A stretch of 64,000 bases of DNA from Sarcomyxa edulis. Its lineage: Eukaryota; Basidiomycota; Agaricomycetes; Agaricales; Mycenaceae. Under the pieces are notes generated by a model. It ran no database searches and had not been told where the DNA came from. It saw only the letters and a program-made list of their open reading frames with translations. The translations under genes and the position numbers were made by a program. The stretch's first letter is position 1, and each line of letters starts with the position of its first letter. Positions 22,951 through 36,915 of the stretch are shown one piece after another. Location: NCBI GenBank assembly GCA_009761415.1, contig QUOL01000015.1, forward strand, positions 620,001 through 684,000. The letters are read 5' to 3'.

Positions 22951-24530
22951 TCACGCGTGTGGCGCCGTATGCAGTATCGAAGGTCCTGGGATTGTACTAT
23001 GGGCATCGCGAGACCGTGTACTTGAAGTTGCGTTGTCCAATTGGGATTGAGCAGTTGTGGTTCCAAGTGTGCCGTTGTGTTCGGGCTTTGCGTTCCCTGT
23101 TAAACATTCAGACAGTGTCGACCAATGGTACTCAAGCCATATGCACGCCCTCTGAAGCAGTCAGAACGCGAGCTGTCACCGTCGTCATTTGGATGTATAT
23201 GGAGTTCGAGGGGCACGATGAAGCCCGCACCGTGTTTCGCATCTCCTCTCAGAATGAGTCTAGATGGCTAGAAGCGTCGATGCTGTCTGTTCGCCTGAAC
23301 GGCTGGGAGGGAACTCACCGGCTGGAATGTTGCTCAATGTGTCCCTGAAGTTCGAGGACCTGCGCGAGATGTCTGGTGCGTCGAGGGCTGCTGTTGCTCG
23401 ATAACGACGTGATTTACAGTGGAAAAGTAGAGAGAAAAGTCTCTGAACGCTGCTGGAGAATGGGAGAGGCGATGCAGATGCTGCAGATACGGGTGGATTG
23501 GTATTTACAAGATTCTAGACTTATTTACTTACCTTGCCACCGTACGCCAATAACAAACCACCAGTCTTCACGCTTGACTACTGACGAGGGATGACTGAGT
23601 CATGCATCAATAACCGCATCAACGGACGTGTCGCCTTCTGTCAGAGGTAGTGCTCGTAGGTATCTGACTGTCTAGGTAGATTGGTGAAGCTAGTCTAGAC
23701 AGAGATGGAAGGGAGTTATACGAGTGAGAGGGACTCACAATACATGAATCCACATCAATCTACCTTAGGAGTTCAGCGAGGACTGTCGAAGTTTTTTGGA
23801 GAGAATGAATGATGAGGGCGATTGCCACGAGATCTGATTGAGGGCGACATGGGCGACTGGGGAGAAGACGATTGGGGAACGGGTGTGATGGTGGAGATGG
23901 ACTTACGAACCAGACTGGTAACATGAAACTCACCTGGGTGATACTCTCGAGGCTCCTGCAAGTCTGACACTCCGACATTGCGCATACCGAAGACGAAAAC
24001 TGAGAAAGGACTCCTTTCTCAGTTTTCGTTGACCGTATCGACGATGATTTGAGAGCGCTTCAGCGACACCCGGGTGTTCGGTCGAAAATAAGATAAAAAT
24101 GGCTGTAATACAGATGTATTCGTGTTCGAAGATCAAAACCGGTCGGCTTACCTCGATAATATGTATACTTACATCTTGAGGATGTCGTTTTTGGGACTTT
24201 CAAAGAGATGGCAATACTTCGGACTTGAGACCTTGTGAGTTGAGAATTCGTCTTGAGAGGTGGAATTGAGTGCGAGAGGATGGGTGTCGAGGAATCGGAA
24301 ATGGTGGATGGATGCGAGACGCGAAGATTAGATTTGAAAAGTAATTAGCAGACGCGATCGGACTTACCTCTCACTCTCACTCTTGAGTCTCACCGCTGCT
24401 GCACACCCTCTCCAGACGCATCCTCGTCGTCGAACTCTCAGATAATTTACACCAGAATGTCGACAGCATCATGCGAACATTGCCCCAACAACTAACGACT
24501 ACAAACTTGACCTTGAATATTCGTTGGTAC

Positions 24531-24555
24531 TGCCAGATGAAGCCTTCATCTGGCA
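24531..24555. other. 25-bp palindrome, unit 2
   Basis: TGCCAGATGAAG, C, CTTCATCTGGCA. It is the short form of the palindrome at 8621-8661. Confidence 0.9.
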
Positions 24556-25365
24556 ACGTACTCCTTTGTACTTCCAGAGAACGGCATTATTGATCTACCG
24601 GAAATCTTGCTCTCGTCGAGGTATGTTACATAGGCTCAATATCTGCACTGATGGTCTCGAAATCCCATTTTCTCGCAGACGTCTTGACTACTCTTTTGTA
24701 TCTGCTTTCGTTTATACTGACATACCCGTCGACAACACCTTCTAAATCCCTTCGGACGTGGCGTACGAGCCATTTCAAGGGAACGACATCTCGATGGCAA
24801 CTGCATCGGAAGGCTCGTTAGCTCTGCAACAGCGGTTGGTGGTATTCGAGACACTATTCCGAGTCGGGGTTTTGGTACGTTCATTGTCTTGTTTCTGTCC
24901 CTCCTGGAATTCATTCCAGTCATTCTTGGTGCCTACCAGCCATTCTTGATGACTCTCACTGCCATCTCTACCGTTCTGATTGTGCAGAACAAGTACGTTT
25001 TCTTGTTAGCCTCAGACGCGATCGACATCGACACTCGACCATCACCACTTCTGCTAGCCTTTGCCCACTATACGCCTCCCCACCCTCTTCATGTCCTTCC
25101 TTGCTATCGAACCCCTGTTATCGCATCCCTGTTATCGCATCTCTCGACACAGATCGTCAATCGAGACAATCTAACATCACGGATCTGACTTGGACAACTT
25201 GGACTTGGACCCTCAGGCCTTCATCTGACGACATCGTCGTTCATCGTTCCATTATTCAGGCTTCCTGCATCTCATGTCCTCCTCTATACCCAGGTATGTC
25301 GCATCATCCCAAGTATTTGTTGGTTATCTTAGTGCGAACTCGGCTCAGCCAGCGACCTCTTGCAG

Positions 25366-25686
25366 TCATGCTGGGCAGGTTCTCGATCTGACCTCTCGAA
25401 CGCGTACGAAGTCGACATCCGACTGACTTTGAAAAGACTAGGCCTTGAAGACGAGCACGATGGACGGTTCACGATGACAGTAAGTCAGCATCTATTCGGG
25501 GTATCTAATTTGTTTTTGCTACTCATTCCATCATCAATCCTTTCCCTTTAGTCTTACTTCTACTGTCTCCAAACAACCTCACCGTCTGGAGTGTGCGGGA
25601 CGCTACTGAAAGCCGAAGAGGGCCCAGCAGGGCCGCCTTCTGGCCTGATTAGACGACGTACAATACAGTGGTATATCTTCTTCGAG
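25366..25686 (+). pseudogene. Spliced hypothetical segment A, unit 2
   Basis: SDLSNAYEVDIRLTLKRLGL, EDEHDGRFTMT, an intron of about 72 bp, then SYFYCLQTTSPSGVCGTLLK and IQWYIFFE before a GTAGGT donor. It is closest to unit 3. Confidence 0.35.
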
Positions 25687-26049
25687 GTAGGTGTGTTTGT
25701 CTGCTTGATCTCTCGATATTGTACTGAGGCTGGGATGTGAACAACTACTAGATCCACGATGCCCGTCACGAATATCTCCCCGTGGTTCGATTTTCGTAGT
25801 CTTGCACGATACGAACAGATTGGCCTCTGATCTAACGGATGTCGCGACAAAGGTCGACGTCCATACTAGTATATGAGACTCGAGCATCGCTGGTGCGTCC
25901 GCCTTTGTATTCTTCACCAACATTTCCCATCTTCCTAAGGCTCTTTAGCTCTGCGCATGGAATTTACTCGGTCAAGCTGACAGAAAACCGAGGCTCTCCC
26001 ATAAAACATATCTATTTATTTTGATCTGTCTACAATATCCCAGTCACTC

Positions 26050-26270
26050 ATGTCATCGTCAATGTTCAATCAGCAGTCTCGTCGACATGGCTGCGGTGGA
26101 AGGCGAGGTTTCGGCGACGCGGACATCGATGAGTACGTGCAAAAGCTTACTCTCCCGTAGACTCTTCGATTCCAATTCGGACCCTGATATAATGTGAGCT
26201 CATATATTTTCCCGTTGGTTACTGATTTATTTTGTATGATAGATCGGTCTCCATTGTGGAGTCTGAGGTA
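26050..26270 (+). pseudogene. Hypothetical gene B, unit 2
   Basis: Starts MSSMFNQQSRRHGCGGRRGF. Exon 2 has two extra bases (GATATAAT before the GTGAGC donor) compared with unit 1, so the frame into exon 3 is lost unless splicing differs. Confidence 0.4.
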
Positions 26271-28079
26271 AGGTATGTCACTTGAAGGTCACCGTGGCTC
26301 ACGTACATGTTTCGGAATCTCTAGATCGAGGACCGCTGATCGCTCGCCATTGGCCGTCGACTTTCTGAGATTTCGGCATACTTACATTTGTATGGGACCA
26401 GTAGACTGTCGAGTTTACTATCCTAGTATATTCCTATCTCTGTCTGGAAAATATGTACCTACTGTGCTTGCATGCTTGGGATACTTACTGGCTGGAGAAT
26501 CAGGGAGCAGAATAGAATTGTAAGTTCTCCATCTTGAATCATCTCCAAATCAAGATCTTGACAATGTGCTTTTGGCCTGAATATAATGCAGGGACAGGGC
26601 CACAACATTAGCAGCTGATATTTCTGTCAGGCCACAATCTCTCGGGTGAAATGGCTCTGATTCTTAGGTAATTATCTCCTTACTATGAGTAATATATCTG
26701 GGGAAGAAGGACCGCCTAGCTGCGTGGCTATGCGATCGATCTCCCCCTGATCTATCACTCATAGATCCTACAGTTGAAGCGAGATTGACCTTCCCTTTTT
26801 TTGTGTGAATCCTTGAGTTGAATGAGAAGTTCACACTGAATATGAGCATTGACAATAATGACCATGAGCCTCATTTACTTTCAGAGAGAGTGAATAGGAT
26901 TTGAGAGCTTGAGGCAGCCAAAAAAAACAAGCCAGGCCTGAGGGTGTGATAGAATGCTGTCCCTGAATGACTAAACCATTAGCAATGGAATTACGGCTCA
27001 CGGCGTCTGCACAATACGCGAAGGAAGTTTCGGATTTGGGTTGCGGAGTCTGACCCTGAAGTGTATATCCGGTTCGAGGTTGACGCGGACCCAGATTGAT
27101 GGATCGAAAATAATCTCAGTGACGATCAATTGTGAAGGTATTAAAGCTCACCCATTCTGCAATCGTGCTCTACCTTTCCCCCTTGCCCGAATTATGCCCG
27201 ATTATTTTCTTGTCAATTTGCCTCCTCCCACACCTCCTCCCACACCTCTCCATCTCTCCCACATGATATTGATGTGTCGCAGGTACGTTATATATTTCTT
27301 TGAGCTCGACATGGGCTGACGATGTCGTGATCTAGCCGATGTAGATATAGATTGGAGTGATCGAGCTCTGATTATCGCGGGCGGTTGTTTGGCAAGACCT
27401 CCTGGGTGCAAACAGGGTAAGCTTATTTTTGGATTTCACTCTTCGATCATTGGCGCTAACCAGCGCTTATGAATTTATCTTTCACAGTCTCTCGCACTCG
27501 TCACGATTTCGTCGTGATCCCATCTACATCCCGAGTCCCCTGCATCGCAAGTACAAGATGACAAACGACATTCTCGCACCCTTTGGCGCGATCGGTCACC
27601 GAGTCAAGTTCAAGGGTTCATCGATGGTGGAAAGAGGGCGGACGACGATTTGGTTCGTCGTTCTTGGAACTGAAAACGGTATACTTTAGACTGACCTTTT
27701 ATTGTTATTTTATCAGTATCAGAATCGATCTGGCAAGGCAGTTGATTTGTGGTAAGTCGGCTTGAATTAATTTGACTATGGCCGAGAACTCACCGAGAAG
27801 CCAACCACAGTTCCCAGTCTCGCAAACAACTCAGAAACGCGTAGAAGAGACGTCAATTGTAGTCCTACGGGCGGGTGGATAGAAATACCATCTCTGTACG
27901 TCTCTCTGTATCTGAAACTCACTGAGACTTATGTCGCTCTGTGTAGTGTCCATCAGTCGCCATATCCCGACCTCGTGCGTCCTCGACACCACTAGGAACC
28001 AACGACACCGTATACTGTGGAGCACAGGTCCCATCGCCAGCTTCATCACCGACTCGATCCTCCACTCTATCAGATTCTG

Positions 28080-31000
28080 ATTAGGACGCGGTGGATCCAC
28101 CATAAGAATTACGGATATGGGCCTTGCGGCGAGCATGCTGGAACTTCTAGGACGAATCATACGTGTAAGTCCATCCGTTTAGAATCCCTCTCCAAATTCT
28201 GACTTTGTATTCAGCAGATCCGTAGCCTAGCCCATGTTCGACTAGCTGGTCTACTTGAAGGGAAGCCTCAAATCTGAGGGGTCTGCCCCACGGCGAGCGG
28301 TGTGGTAGACGATGATGAGGAGTCCGTCGGCAACATCACCCGAGTTTGGGTTGGGATAGATGACGAGACACGCGAAGGGCCTCGTTGATAGGTATGTGCT
28401 TATTTTCGATTCTCTATGCACGTCGTAACTTAGTATGAAAGCCACCCACGAATAGGTCAACACAATGAGGAGGGAACGGTGTTCTCCGACCGCTGGCTGC
28501 CCACACTATGGAGTATTCAAGTACCTCTGTAGTTTCGGCTACACCTCACCTTCGCGTTGTCACCTACTTTATTCGTTCAGTCCTATCGCCAAGTTCTCGA
28601 TATCTAGGTCTCGTGGTAAGCAGAGTTACAATACCTAGTATACTCCCTACGTGCTGATGGAGAAAACAGATCCCCGTGACACTGTTCTTGTTGCAATTCG
28701 AGAGGGGAAGCACCTCGTAAGTCGTGTCTAATTCTTTCCCTTCCTCCTCGCATTCTGACTCATTATTCAGGCTTCCGCAGATCGCTGTTACGCCGTCACA
28801 AAGCGCTCGACCTTCGGCTAATCCACGCACACACAAACGTCGTCGAAAATCTGAGATTCTGGCCCCGCGGCGAGAGGTCTCCCTATCTAGAATAAAATAT
28901 CATATTTTCCAAAAAGAACTCGGTCACTATTCGATTTGGAGGACGAGGGCGCGAAGCGCCCTGCATGTCTGGTATGTACTTCATCACGGTTATATCCTAT
29001 CTTCGAGATACTGATTTGCTATATAGTCTTGCAATTATCCTCATTCCTCGTCCATCCACAGACGCACTCTCGGCTAACTCGAGGGCTACAAAGCAAGCTC
29101 CAAACGATTTTGGTCCCGCGGCGAGCGGCCTCACCATCGTAGGATAAGAGATCGAGAACGACATTGTTTGTGGACCGTCTAGCTTAGAGACAGATGGCGC
29201 GTAGCGCCCTCGTCATCTTGCATTCCTAACCCTCCATACATCGCGGTCAAAGTCTAATTCGATATAGCCTCACGACCGTCCTCTTTCTACCTCAATCCAC
29301 ATCTCCACCCTCGGCTAACTCACGTACTGCGATGATTGGTCAAACGTTTTGAGGTTTTGGCCCCGCGGCGAGCGGTCTCCCAATACTATGATGGAAATAT
29401 CGTATCGATCATCGATACAAGGACTTGATCACCTTCTGGTCTAGAGTAAGAGGGCGCGAAGCGCCCTCCATGTCTGGTATGTGCGTCTTGACCGTTCTGT
29501 TCTCCCCTTCGAGGTTCTAATTTAATATATAGCCTTGCAATAATCTTCGTCCCATCTCCATCTGAATATCCACCCTCGGCTAACTCATGCCCCAAAAATC
29601 GAGGTCTGAAATCCGAGATTTTTGCCCCGCGACGAGCGGCGTCACCATCCTCGAATAAAATATCGTTTTGATCATCGATGAAAGGACTTGGTCACCATTC
29701 GATTTGGAGAACGAGGGCGCGAAGCGCCCTTCATGTCTGGTATGTCCTTCATAGCTGTTATGCAAGTCTTCGAAATCCTAATTCGCTATATAGCCTTTCA
29801 ATAATCCTCGTTCCATCTCCATCCACATATCCACCCTCGGCTAACTCATACGCCAAAAAGCCAGGTCCAAAATTTGGGATTTCGGCCCCGCGGCGAGCGG
29901 CCTCACCATCGTAGGATAGAATATCGAGAACATCAGAGCTTGTGGACCGTCTAGCTTGGAGACAGAGGGCGCGTAGCGCCCTCCTAATCTTTCATGTCTA
30001 ATTCTCCATACATCCCCCCCAACCTTGCGACCATCCTCGTTCTACCTCGGCTAACTCACGTACTCCGAAAGTCGGTCAGAAATCTGAGATTTCGGCCTTG
30101 CGGCGAGCGTTCTCCCCAGACTAGGATATACCTTTCGTGTTCCTCGACACCATTAGAGGTTCTGTATCGGCTCTTCAAGAGTAAGAGGGCGCGTAGCGCC
30201 CTCGTCGTCTCGTAAGTTTATTGTAATTCTTATTATTGCCGTTCAAATTCTAACTTGATATACAGCCTTCCGCCAATCGTTGCCTCTTACTCTCGCTATA
30301 TCGCCTGCCCAGCACCACGGTCAAAATCTCCAGGTCCCAAGTCACGGCAAGTAGTCTACAGAGTCTTTCGTTCATGTATGTAAGTTCGTTCCGTTTTTCT
30401 TCCCCTGATCTTGCACTGATGTCTTGATCCATCTAGATCTATACTTCCTCGTATAAGGCGTGTCTCTCCCGACATTCTAAATCGACATATAGTCTTCTAC
30501 ATATCGCCGTTCACATCGCCTCCTTTGAAGAACCTTTAAAACAAAAAGAACGACCAAAAATCTGAGATTTCGGCCTTGCGGCGAGCGATCTCACCGTACT
30601 ATCATATAATATACGAGTACATCGATGAACCGCGGTCTGCTTTGGGTGGAGAGGAGGGCGTAGCCCTCCAAACTTTGGTACGTCTATTACAATCCTCCAA
30701 ACCTTTGTTCTGTTATGCTAATTTGATATTCAGGCTTCCGCCAATCGCCCTTACACCTACGTATTCGTGGCCACCCCTCGTCTACCTCAACGAGCGAGAT
30801 CCGCGTGATCTCGTGTTGATCTACGCGTTCAACGACGTACCACGTCCTTCGTCGTCGTCTGCCATAGTGTAAGTCTCTTACATCCATCTAAACAGTCTTT
30901 CGATGTTCTAATTTGTTATATAGGCTTCCGGAAATCGCTGTCCCACCTTCATTCTCATTCTTGCCCTTCGATAACTCACGCGCCAACCTTCGACGTCGAG

Positions 31001-32580
31001 ACGGCGAGATCTTGGAATTGCGGAGAGCGTTCTCGTCTTTCTGAGATGCATTAACAGGTTTAGCGCCCTAACCTTTAGTAAGTTCGTTGAACCCATTACA
31101 ACACCGTGATGCCATTCTAACTCGATATTCAGGCTTCCGGCAATCGCTCTCACACCTCCATGCTCGTAGCCACCCCTCGTCCAACTCAAGAGTGCGAGAT
31201 TTCCGAGAGATCTCTACGCGTTGAGCAACAAATCAAGTCGTTCTTTGTCATCTGCCATACAGTAAGTCTATCGCTCTCATCTACGCATCCTCTCAACGTT
31301 CTAACTTGATATACAGGCTTCCGGGGAACCCAGCCTTCGCTCTAACCAAGTCACGAAGTCTTTATAAACAACCGTCCTACAGCAGTCAGCGTCTATATCT
31401 GACCATCTCCCCTACACCTACCTTCTCGTGGCCACCCCTCTTCCAACTCGAGAATGCGATATCCTGGCCCCGCGGCGAGTGATCTCGTCGTACTCTACGC
31501 GTTGAGTGACAAAATAAGTCGTTGCTCGTCGTCTGTCATAGCGTAAGTCTATCACAGCCATCCACATATCCTCTTGACATTCTAATTTGATATTTAGGCT
31601 TCCGGGAAATCGCCCTCCGCCTAGTTCACGCGCCAATCTTCGACGTCAAGAATGCGAGATCTCGGCCTTGCGGCGAGCAACTCTTCGAGTCGGTTGATGG
31701 ACCCAGTCGTTGCTCGTTGTCTGCGCACACATAGTAAGTCCATCACAACCATCCAACCAGTATCTCGACATTCTGATTTGATCTTCAAGCATCCGGCAAT
31801 CGTTGTTCCACCCTCATCCGCATAACTCACGCACCAACCTTTGACGTCAAGACGGCGACATGCAGGCCTTGCGGCGAGCGTTCTTGAGATACTGGGAGTT
31901 GGGTCCCTTGGTAAGTCCGTTTAAACCATCCAAACACTATGATGCTATTCTAACTCGATGTCTCAGCTTCCGGCAATCGCTCTTACATGGACATTCGCGT
32001 GGCCACTCTGCGTCCAGCTCGGCGTTCTCGTCTCGAACCTCTACGAGTCGAGCAACATATGAAGTCCTCTCTCGTCGTTTACCAACGAGTAAGTCTATTA
32101 CAATTATCTGGACATCCCTTCGACATTCTAATTTGATATCTAGGCTTCCGGGGAACACACCCCTCGCCTGACTCACGCGGCCAAGCTTGACGTCGAAAAT
32201 GCGAGATTCTGGCCCTGCGGCGAGCGATCTCGTCCAACTATGAGTGACTCCACGGGTTGAACAACGTCTCAAGTCGTTGTTCGTCGTCTGCCAACGAGTG
32301 AGTCTATATGATCATTTGAACATCCTTCTAATATTCTAATTCGATATTTAGGCTTCCGGCGATCACGTCTACACCTACATCTGCGTGGCCACCCCTTGGA
32401 CAACTCAGAAATGCGTCATCCGGTCTCTGCGGCGAGCGATCTCGTCTGACTCTAAGAGCTCAGCCAAGTCGTTACTCGATGTCTACCAGTGAGTCTATTA
32501 CGGCGATCCAAAGAGTATCTTGACTAATTTTAGGTTCAGGCTCGCTATTTCACCTGCATATACGCATGACCACCTCGGCT
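28080..32580 (+). repeat. Tandem array of intron-bearing modules, unit 2
   Basis: Same module types and order as unit 1, with different module spacing and about 15 GCGGCGAGCG-like cores. One module group (30576-30872) reads through in the consensus frame: LPPIALTPTYSWPPLVYLNE, then RDPRDLVLIYAFNDV. Type A modules in the related frame read DFGPAASGLTIVG and then stop. Confidence 0.75.
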
Positions 32581-33020
32581 AATCTCCAGCCAAAACGACG
32601 GAGCGTAAGTCCAGGCTGGTACGTATCTGTATCTCCGCCAACTAATCCCATCGTAATCACGTCCTCACGCGTAGACACGTCACGCGTCTCGTGGATAGAT
32701 ATCATCTTAGAGTACCCTCGGGAGGGGAAACCCTTGAAATTTTAAAACTAGCCGACACATCGTTTTGTAGATGCAGCTTTTTTGTGTTTGCACTTGTTTG
32801 CGTGTCGTGGATGGAGGAGGTGAGTCGCGTCGCTTAGTCACGCGTAACCCTAACCCGGCGAGCTAGTAGGCAGTTAGTAGGCTGTACTAATAGTAGGCGG
32901 TGTTCCAGGACCTCTCGCAAAGCAAAAGGCAAGGTTGGATTCTGTTGGAAATTGAAATTCACTGCAACCATCACCGGTGCACCTCTCTCAGAAGATTCAC
33001 CCCGTATTGCTCTCCTACAA

Positions 33021-34998
33021 ATGGGCACTGGAAAGATCAAGATAGTGCCACATGCCCCACGCCCGCCTGCTATTATCGTCGCCATCCTCGTCGACCTCCA
33101 ATTATACAATCCCCTTCGCTTAATTCACTTTTGATTATACTTAGCACGAGCGCAATCGCTCTGTGACCTTTTTAAAGGCACGTACCCCCCCCGTTTTTCG
33201 TTATTTTTACCTCGCAAAAAAAAGTCTTGGCATCTAATTATTATTATCTTTTCCTTTGCCACTCAACGTCCAACAGCGCAAGAATGGTCTCTTCAAAAAG
33301 GCCTACGAGCTAGGCGTATTGTGTTCGGTAGACGTCGCAGTCATCATCTTTGGTCCGTAGCCAACCACAACATCACCGCCGCCCAGTACTAACCCTCCGG
33401 TTCTATTTTTATCGCAGAGGAACGTCCTGGACATCATGTAAAGCTCTACCAGTACGGCTCAACAGACATCCACGATGTCGTTCAGCGTCACCTCAGGTAC
33501 GACGGCGAAAAAGATACAAAAGGTCCCGCAGACTTTTCAGGAAACCCAAAGCTCGAGGATATCGGTGAAGCAGACGACGACGACGTAGACGAAGACGACC
33601 ACCAGGACATGCACAACCGCGCTGCAAAAAGACGCGGCGACGGGAAGCTCAAGCCTGACTTTGGCAAATCGTCGATGGGAAACGATCTAGGCATGAACGT
33701 CGATGTGAGTCAAACAATCATTCTTTTGTAGCAAAAACAACTTTGACACCCTCGCAGATGGAGTACAGCTTGCGCCACCCCATGACCATCCCCCCGCCTC
33801 CAATGCCTCTCCATCACCCGTCCCAGCTTCCTCCTACTTCCTCCTTACCCATCTCTAGCGACCGTCACTCCATGAGCGGACTCCGCAGCAGCGCTTCCCA
33901 CCACTCCAACTCGGGCTCCAACAAGAAACCCCGTACCAGTCCCAGCATCAACATCAACACCCACAGTCGCTCTTCCTCTGACGACCCTACCTCTGCTGGC
34001 GGCGGTGGCGGCGGAGGCGGAGGTGGAGGATATGGATACCACGGTCACGGATCGCCCACCACCAATTCGTCTGGTTTCCGGCCTCCACCTCAAAACCAAC
34101 CGCACTACAACGTCAACAACGCTTTTTTCAACCCCGTCTCCACACCCCCTCCTCCACCTAGTTTTATACCCGGTGCATTCGACTTTAATCACCCGACTTC
34201 CTCTTCTCGTCGAAGCACCTTTCCCCCTCCCCCACCCCGGTACGGCGATCAGAACCAGCAAGGACAAGGACAAGGAATGTATCAGCAGCTCATACGACAA
34301 CAGCAGCACCATCATTCCTCTGCGAATCACCACCCTCACTCGTCAAACTCTGCACAACCACCACCTCCCGCTCCCCCTCCAGCAGGTCCGGATCTGTTCG
34401 CTGCCTTTCTAGACGCAGACGAGCATAACCGTCAGCAGGTGCAGAACCAAGGTCAACCGTTCCCCGGTCTCGATTGGCCCGTTCACGCTCAAGGACAGCA
34501 ACCGCAAGCAGGTGTGTACCATAAGTTACCGTTGTGACAACCGATACTCATTTGCGTGTAACAGTTCAAGCACCGCCTGGAAGCGCAGGTTCCGCTCCTG
34601 GGGGTGCAGAAAGCAACTGGCTTGACTTTCTCTCTGGTGCCCCGCCCCCGCCTTCCTCCGCTACGACCGCCTCCTCGTCAGGCAGGGAACCAATGTCCTG
34701 GGAACGCGACAGACCCCTCCCTGACATGTTCAGCGGAGGCGGTAGGGGCGGCGGTAGCAACGTCACCTCACCCAGGATGAAGAACCGCGATACGAATGCG
34801 CCGAGCAGCAAGCGATCGAGAGTCAGTTCGACTGGGACTGCCGAGGGATCGGGGGATGGAGATGAAGGCGGTGCTGGTGGTGCTGGCGGCTCACCCAGCG
34901 TCAATGGGAGTGGTGGAAGTGGTAGTGCGGGTGGAGGCGGAGGGAGGAAAGACGATGTCAAGGTCGAGCCTGCGAAGATCAAAGGTGAAGTTGGTTGA
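33021..34998 (+). CDS. MADS-box transcription factor, Rlm1/SRF type, unit 2
   Basis: Exons 33145-33177, 33277-33352, 33418-33704, 33758-34511 and 34565-34998 match unit 1, with one extra glycine. A start is possible here: ATG at 33021 codes MGTGKIKI, a GT follows at 33045, and splicing to 33145 gives [19 protein letters not shown] in frame. Compared with the usual MGRRKIEIQPITHERNRS this lacks four residues and has an altered N-terminal arm, the part that enters the DNA minor groove. Total would be 535 residues. The GC donor is kept. It may be functional or a near-intact pseudogene; this is the only copy that could make a full MADS domain. Confidence 0.7.
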
Positions 34999-35249
34999 TG
35001 CACCCAAGGCCAAGGTATACTCGGACACACGCACATGCACACATTTTTCTGAGACTGGGATTGTTCGTCTTCGTCTTCGTTCTACTTCCTTGTTGCTGTG
35101 ATTTGTACATAGGCTCCTTCTCTTTTTTCGTCTGGTGCTGCTTGCTATTTTCTCGTTTGCCTACTTTTCGAAATTTCTTTCTGTGGTATCGCTCTCATGT
35201 TCGTATGACTTCACATTTCGTACCATTACACAAAAAAAGAACTAGTACA

Positions 35250-35996
35250 TGTTACTATCGTGAGGAACTCGGGGAGCAGATGCCTCAACAGCGAACATGG
35301 TGTGTCCTTGGGGCAATAACGCATCGAGGTGCTCGACGATGGCGTCGAGGCTTGAGATCCACTTGGCTAACTCGATATCCTATTTGATAGGACTTGCGTT
35401 ATTCGCTGTCCTAAGATGGACGGCTCGAATCGCCACCTGACACCGAAGAATCAGGATCAGTCTTCTCAGAGCTGAGGAGACAGCTACGTACCGAAACGAC
35501 AGAACGAGTGCCTCGTATGACCGCTTGAAACAGACATAAAGCTCCAAAGTCGCGTCGTTCTGCAGTGCAGAGCAAGAAGATGCGTTTGCAACGACTTCTA
35601 AGTCCTCGGGGACGTTACTGATACGTGTAGAAAAAAAGGATTCGCACCTAATATATTGCCAAGGCCATCTGCAAACGAGTTTTATCTGCCTAGATTGAGA
35701 AAGAAGAGCGATGAAGATGGTTGATGGGATTTACTTTGACGATCTCGAAGTGGGGTTGGTCCATTTGGGGGGATCCAGGAGGGCGAGTGAGTCCAGACGA
35801 AATGAGTACGAGGTCGAGGTACTTGCAGTTGACTGAGATGAATCAAGTTGCGACGAACTTGAACCAGCTTGGAACTTGAACAAGCGCCACTCAAGCGCCT
35901 GACTCTCGTTTCTTTCGCTCACTCATCACCCTGGCTCGTGAACGACTCAACCACTCGTTATATATCCGTGGTACGCATTCTAACATGTATATACTC
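35250..35996 (-). pseudogene. Junction gene across the unit 2/unit 3 border, frameshifted and locally replaced
   Basis: Same gene as at 18954-19687. The DGSIKWF codons are lost with a frameshift. The following segment differs from the other copies: after the shared FDIELAKW it reads ISSLDAIVEHLDALL and then rejoins at FAVEA. The replaced stretch is itself open and coding-like, so this copy may keep an ancestral segment or may have been patched from a paralogue. Confidence 0.5.
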
Positions 35997-36429
35997 CATC
36001 TGAAAGGCTACAGATTTGCACGTCGCATCGGAGGAGACGAGTTTGAAGGTGCGTTTTCGACTCTACTGATCAACACTAACCTCGGAGTGCAGTGCATATC
36101 CTGTAGATAACCCGAAGATTGTCTCGCTTTGACTCGACAAAGACCCTTTCCCCTGCCCCCAAGATCTAGACGCCACCACCAGCCTCACTTCCTCTGGCGA
36201 TCATTTCGACGATCAACGGTACGTACTCTCTCTTCCTCAAACCCATTTCTCTCGTCTGGAAGCTCACATATGTAGCTTACAGTAGATCGCACTCTCTGGT
36301 CCTTTTGAGACGCGAAGAAACGACGATCCAGAACACCAGTATACCAAGAGAACTCTCGCGTCACTCTGTCCGTACCCGATCTCGCTCTCCAAACCACCGT
36401 GCCCACCAGAGCCAACGATTATCCAACAA

Positions 36430-36915
36430 CAAAACGTTGTTTCCGGTAAGATCTGTGCACAGGAAACGTTTGAGACAAGGGAACGTATGAGTACCTCAAG
36501 ACAGTCGCTTCAGATGTCACTGTCATGAAGGGCGACTAGAATAAAGTGAGTTCACCGATAGCTTGAAGGTATCTTAACAACTCACGGGGCTCAGAATTCC
36601 CCAACTCAGTCACCGTTGTGCATGCACCCATCGGACTCGGCATCATACATGGCCATCAGTCTATACTAACGTGCGATCTCGACTCTCTCAGCTCTATCGC
36701 TCGACAAATGGACGTAGGCGTTCTGATATCCGGACATACACATACGTGAGTTGTCCTTCAAACTCGAGAAACAAGAGAGCCTGACCTCGTTCCTCAAATC
36801 TCGAGCAATAGAACACGATCACCGATTCTTCGTTAACACAGGTTCCGCGACAGGCGCATGGACAAGAACCTGCCACGGGTGCATACGATTCTCTAACGTT
36901 CCAGAGCTCTCCTAA
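36430..36915 (+). pseudogene. VPS29: VPS29-like retromer subunit remnant, unit 3
   Basis: Collinear with the unit 2 remnant: the KGD-stop, then NSVTVVHAPIGLGI, IHGHQ, SSIARQMD and VLISGHTHT before a GTGAGT donor near 36748. The final exon is damaged: the FQAIE codons of unit 2 are altered before HRFFVN, TGSATGAWT and a stop. The stop after KGD is shared with unit 2 but not with unit 1, so units 2 and 3 share more recent history here. Confidence 0.75.

Larger units (their letters stand above)
19513..35842. repeat. Unit 2 of the segmental tandem array
   Basis: Second copy, 16.3 kb, collinear with unit 1. Differences are point changes and many small indels. The block of 21.7-22.9 kb is about 98-99% identical to unit 1 by eye, while the intron-module array is much more rearranged. 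This unit keeps the most complete VPS29-like reading frame and a MADS gene model with a possible start codon. Confidence 0.9.
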
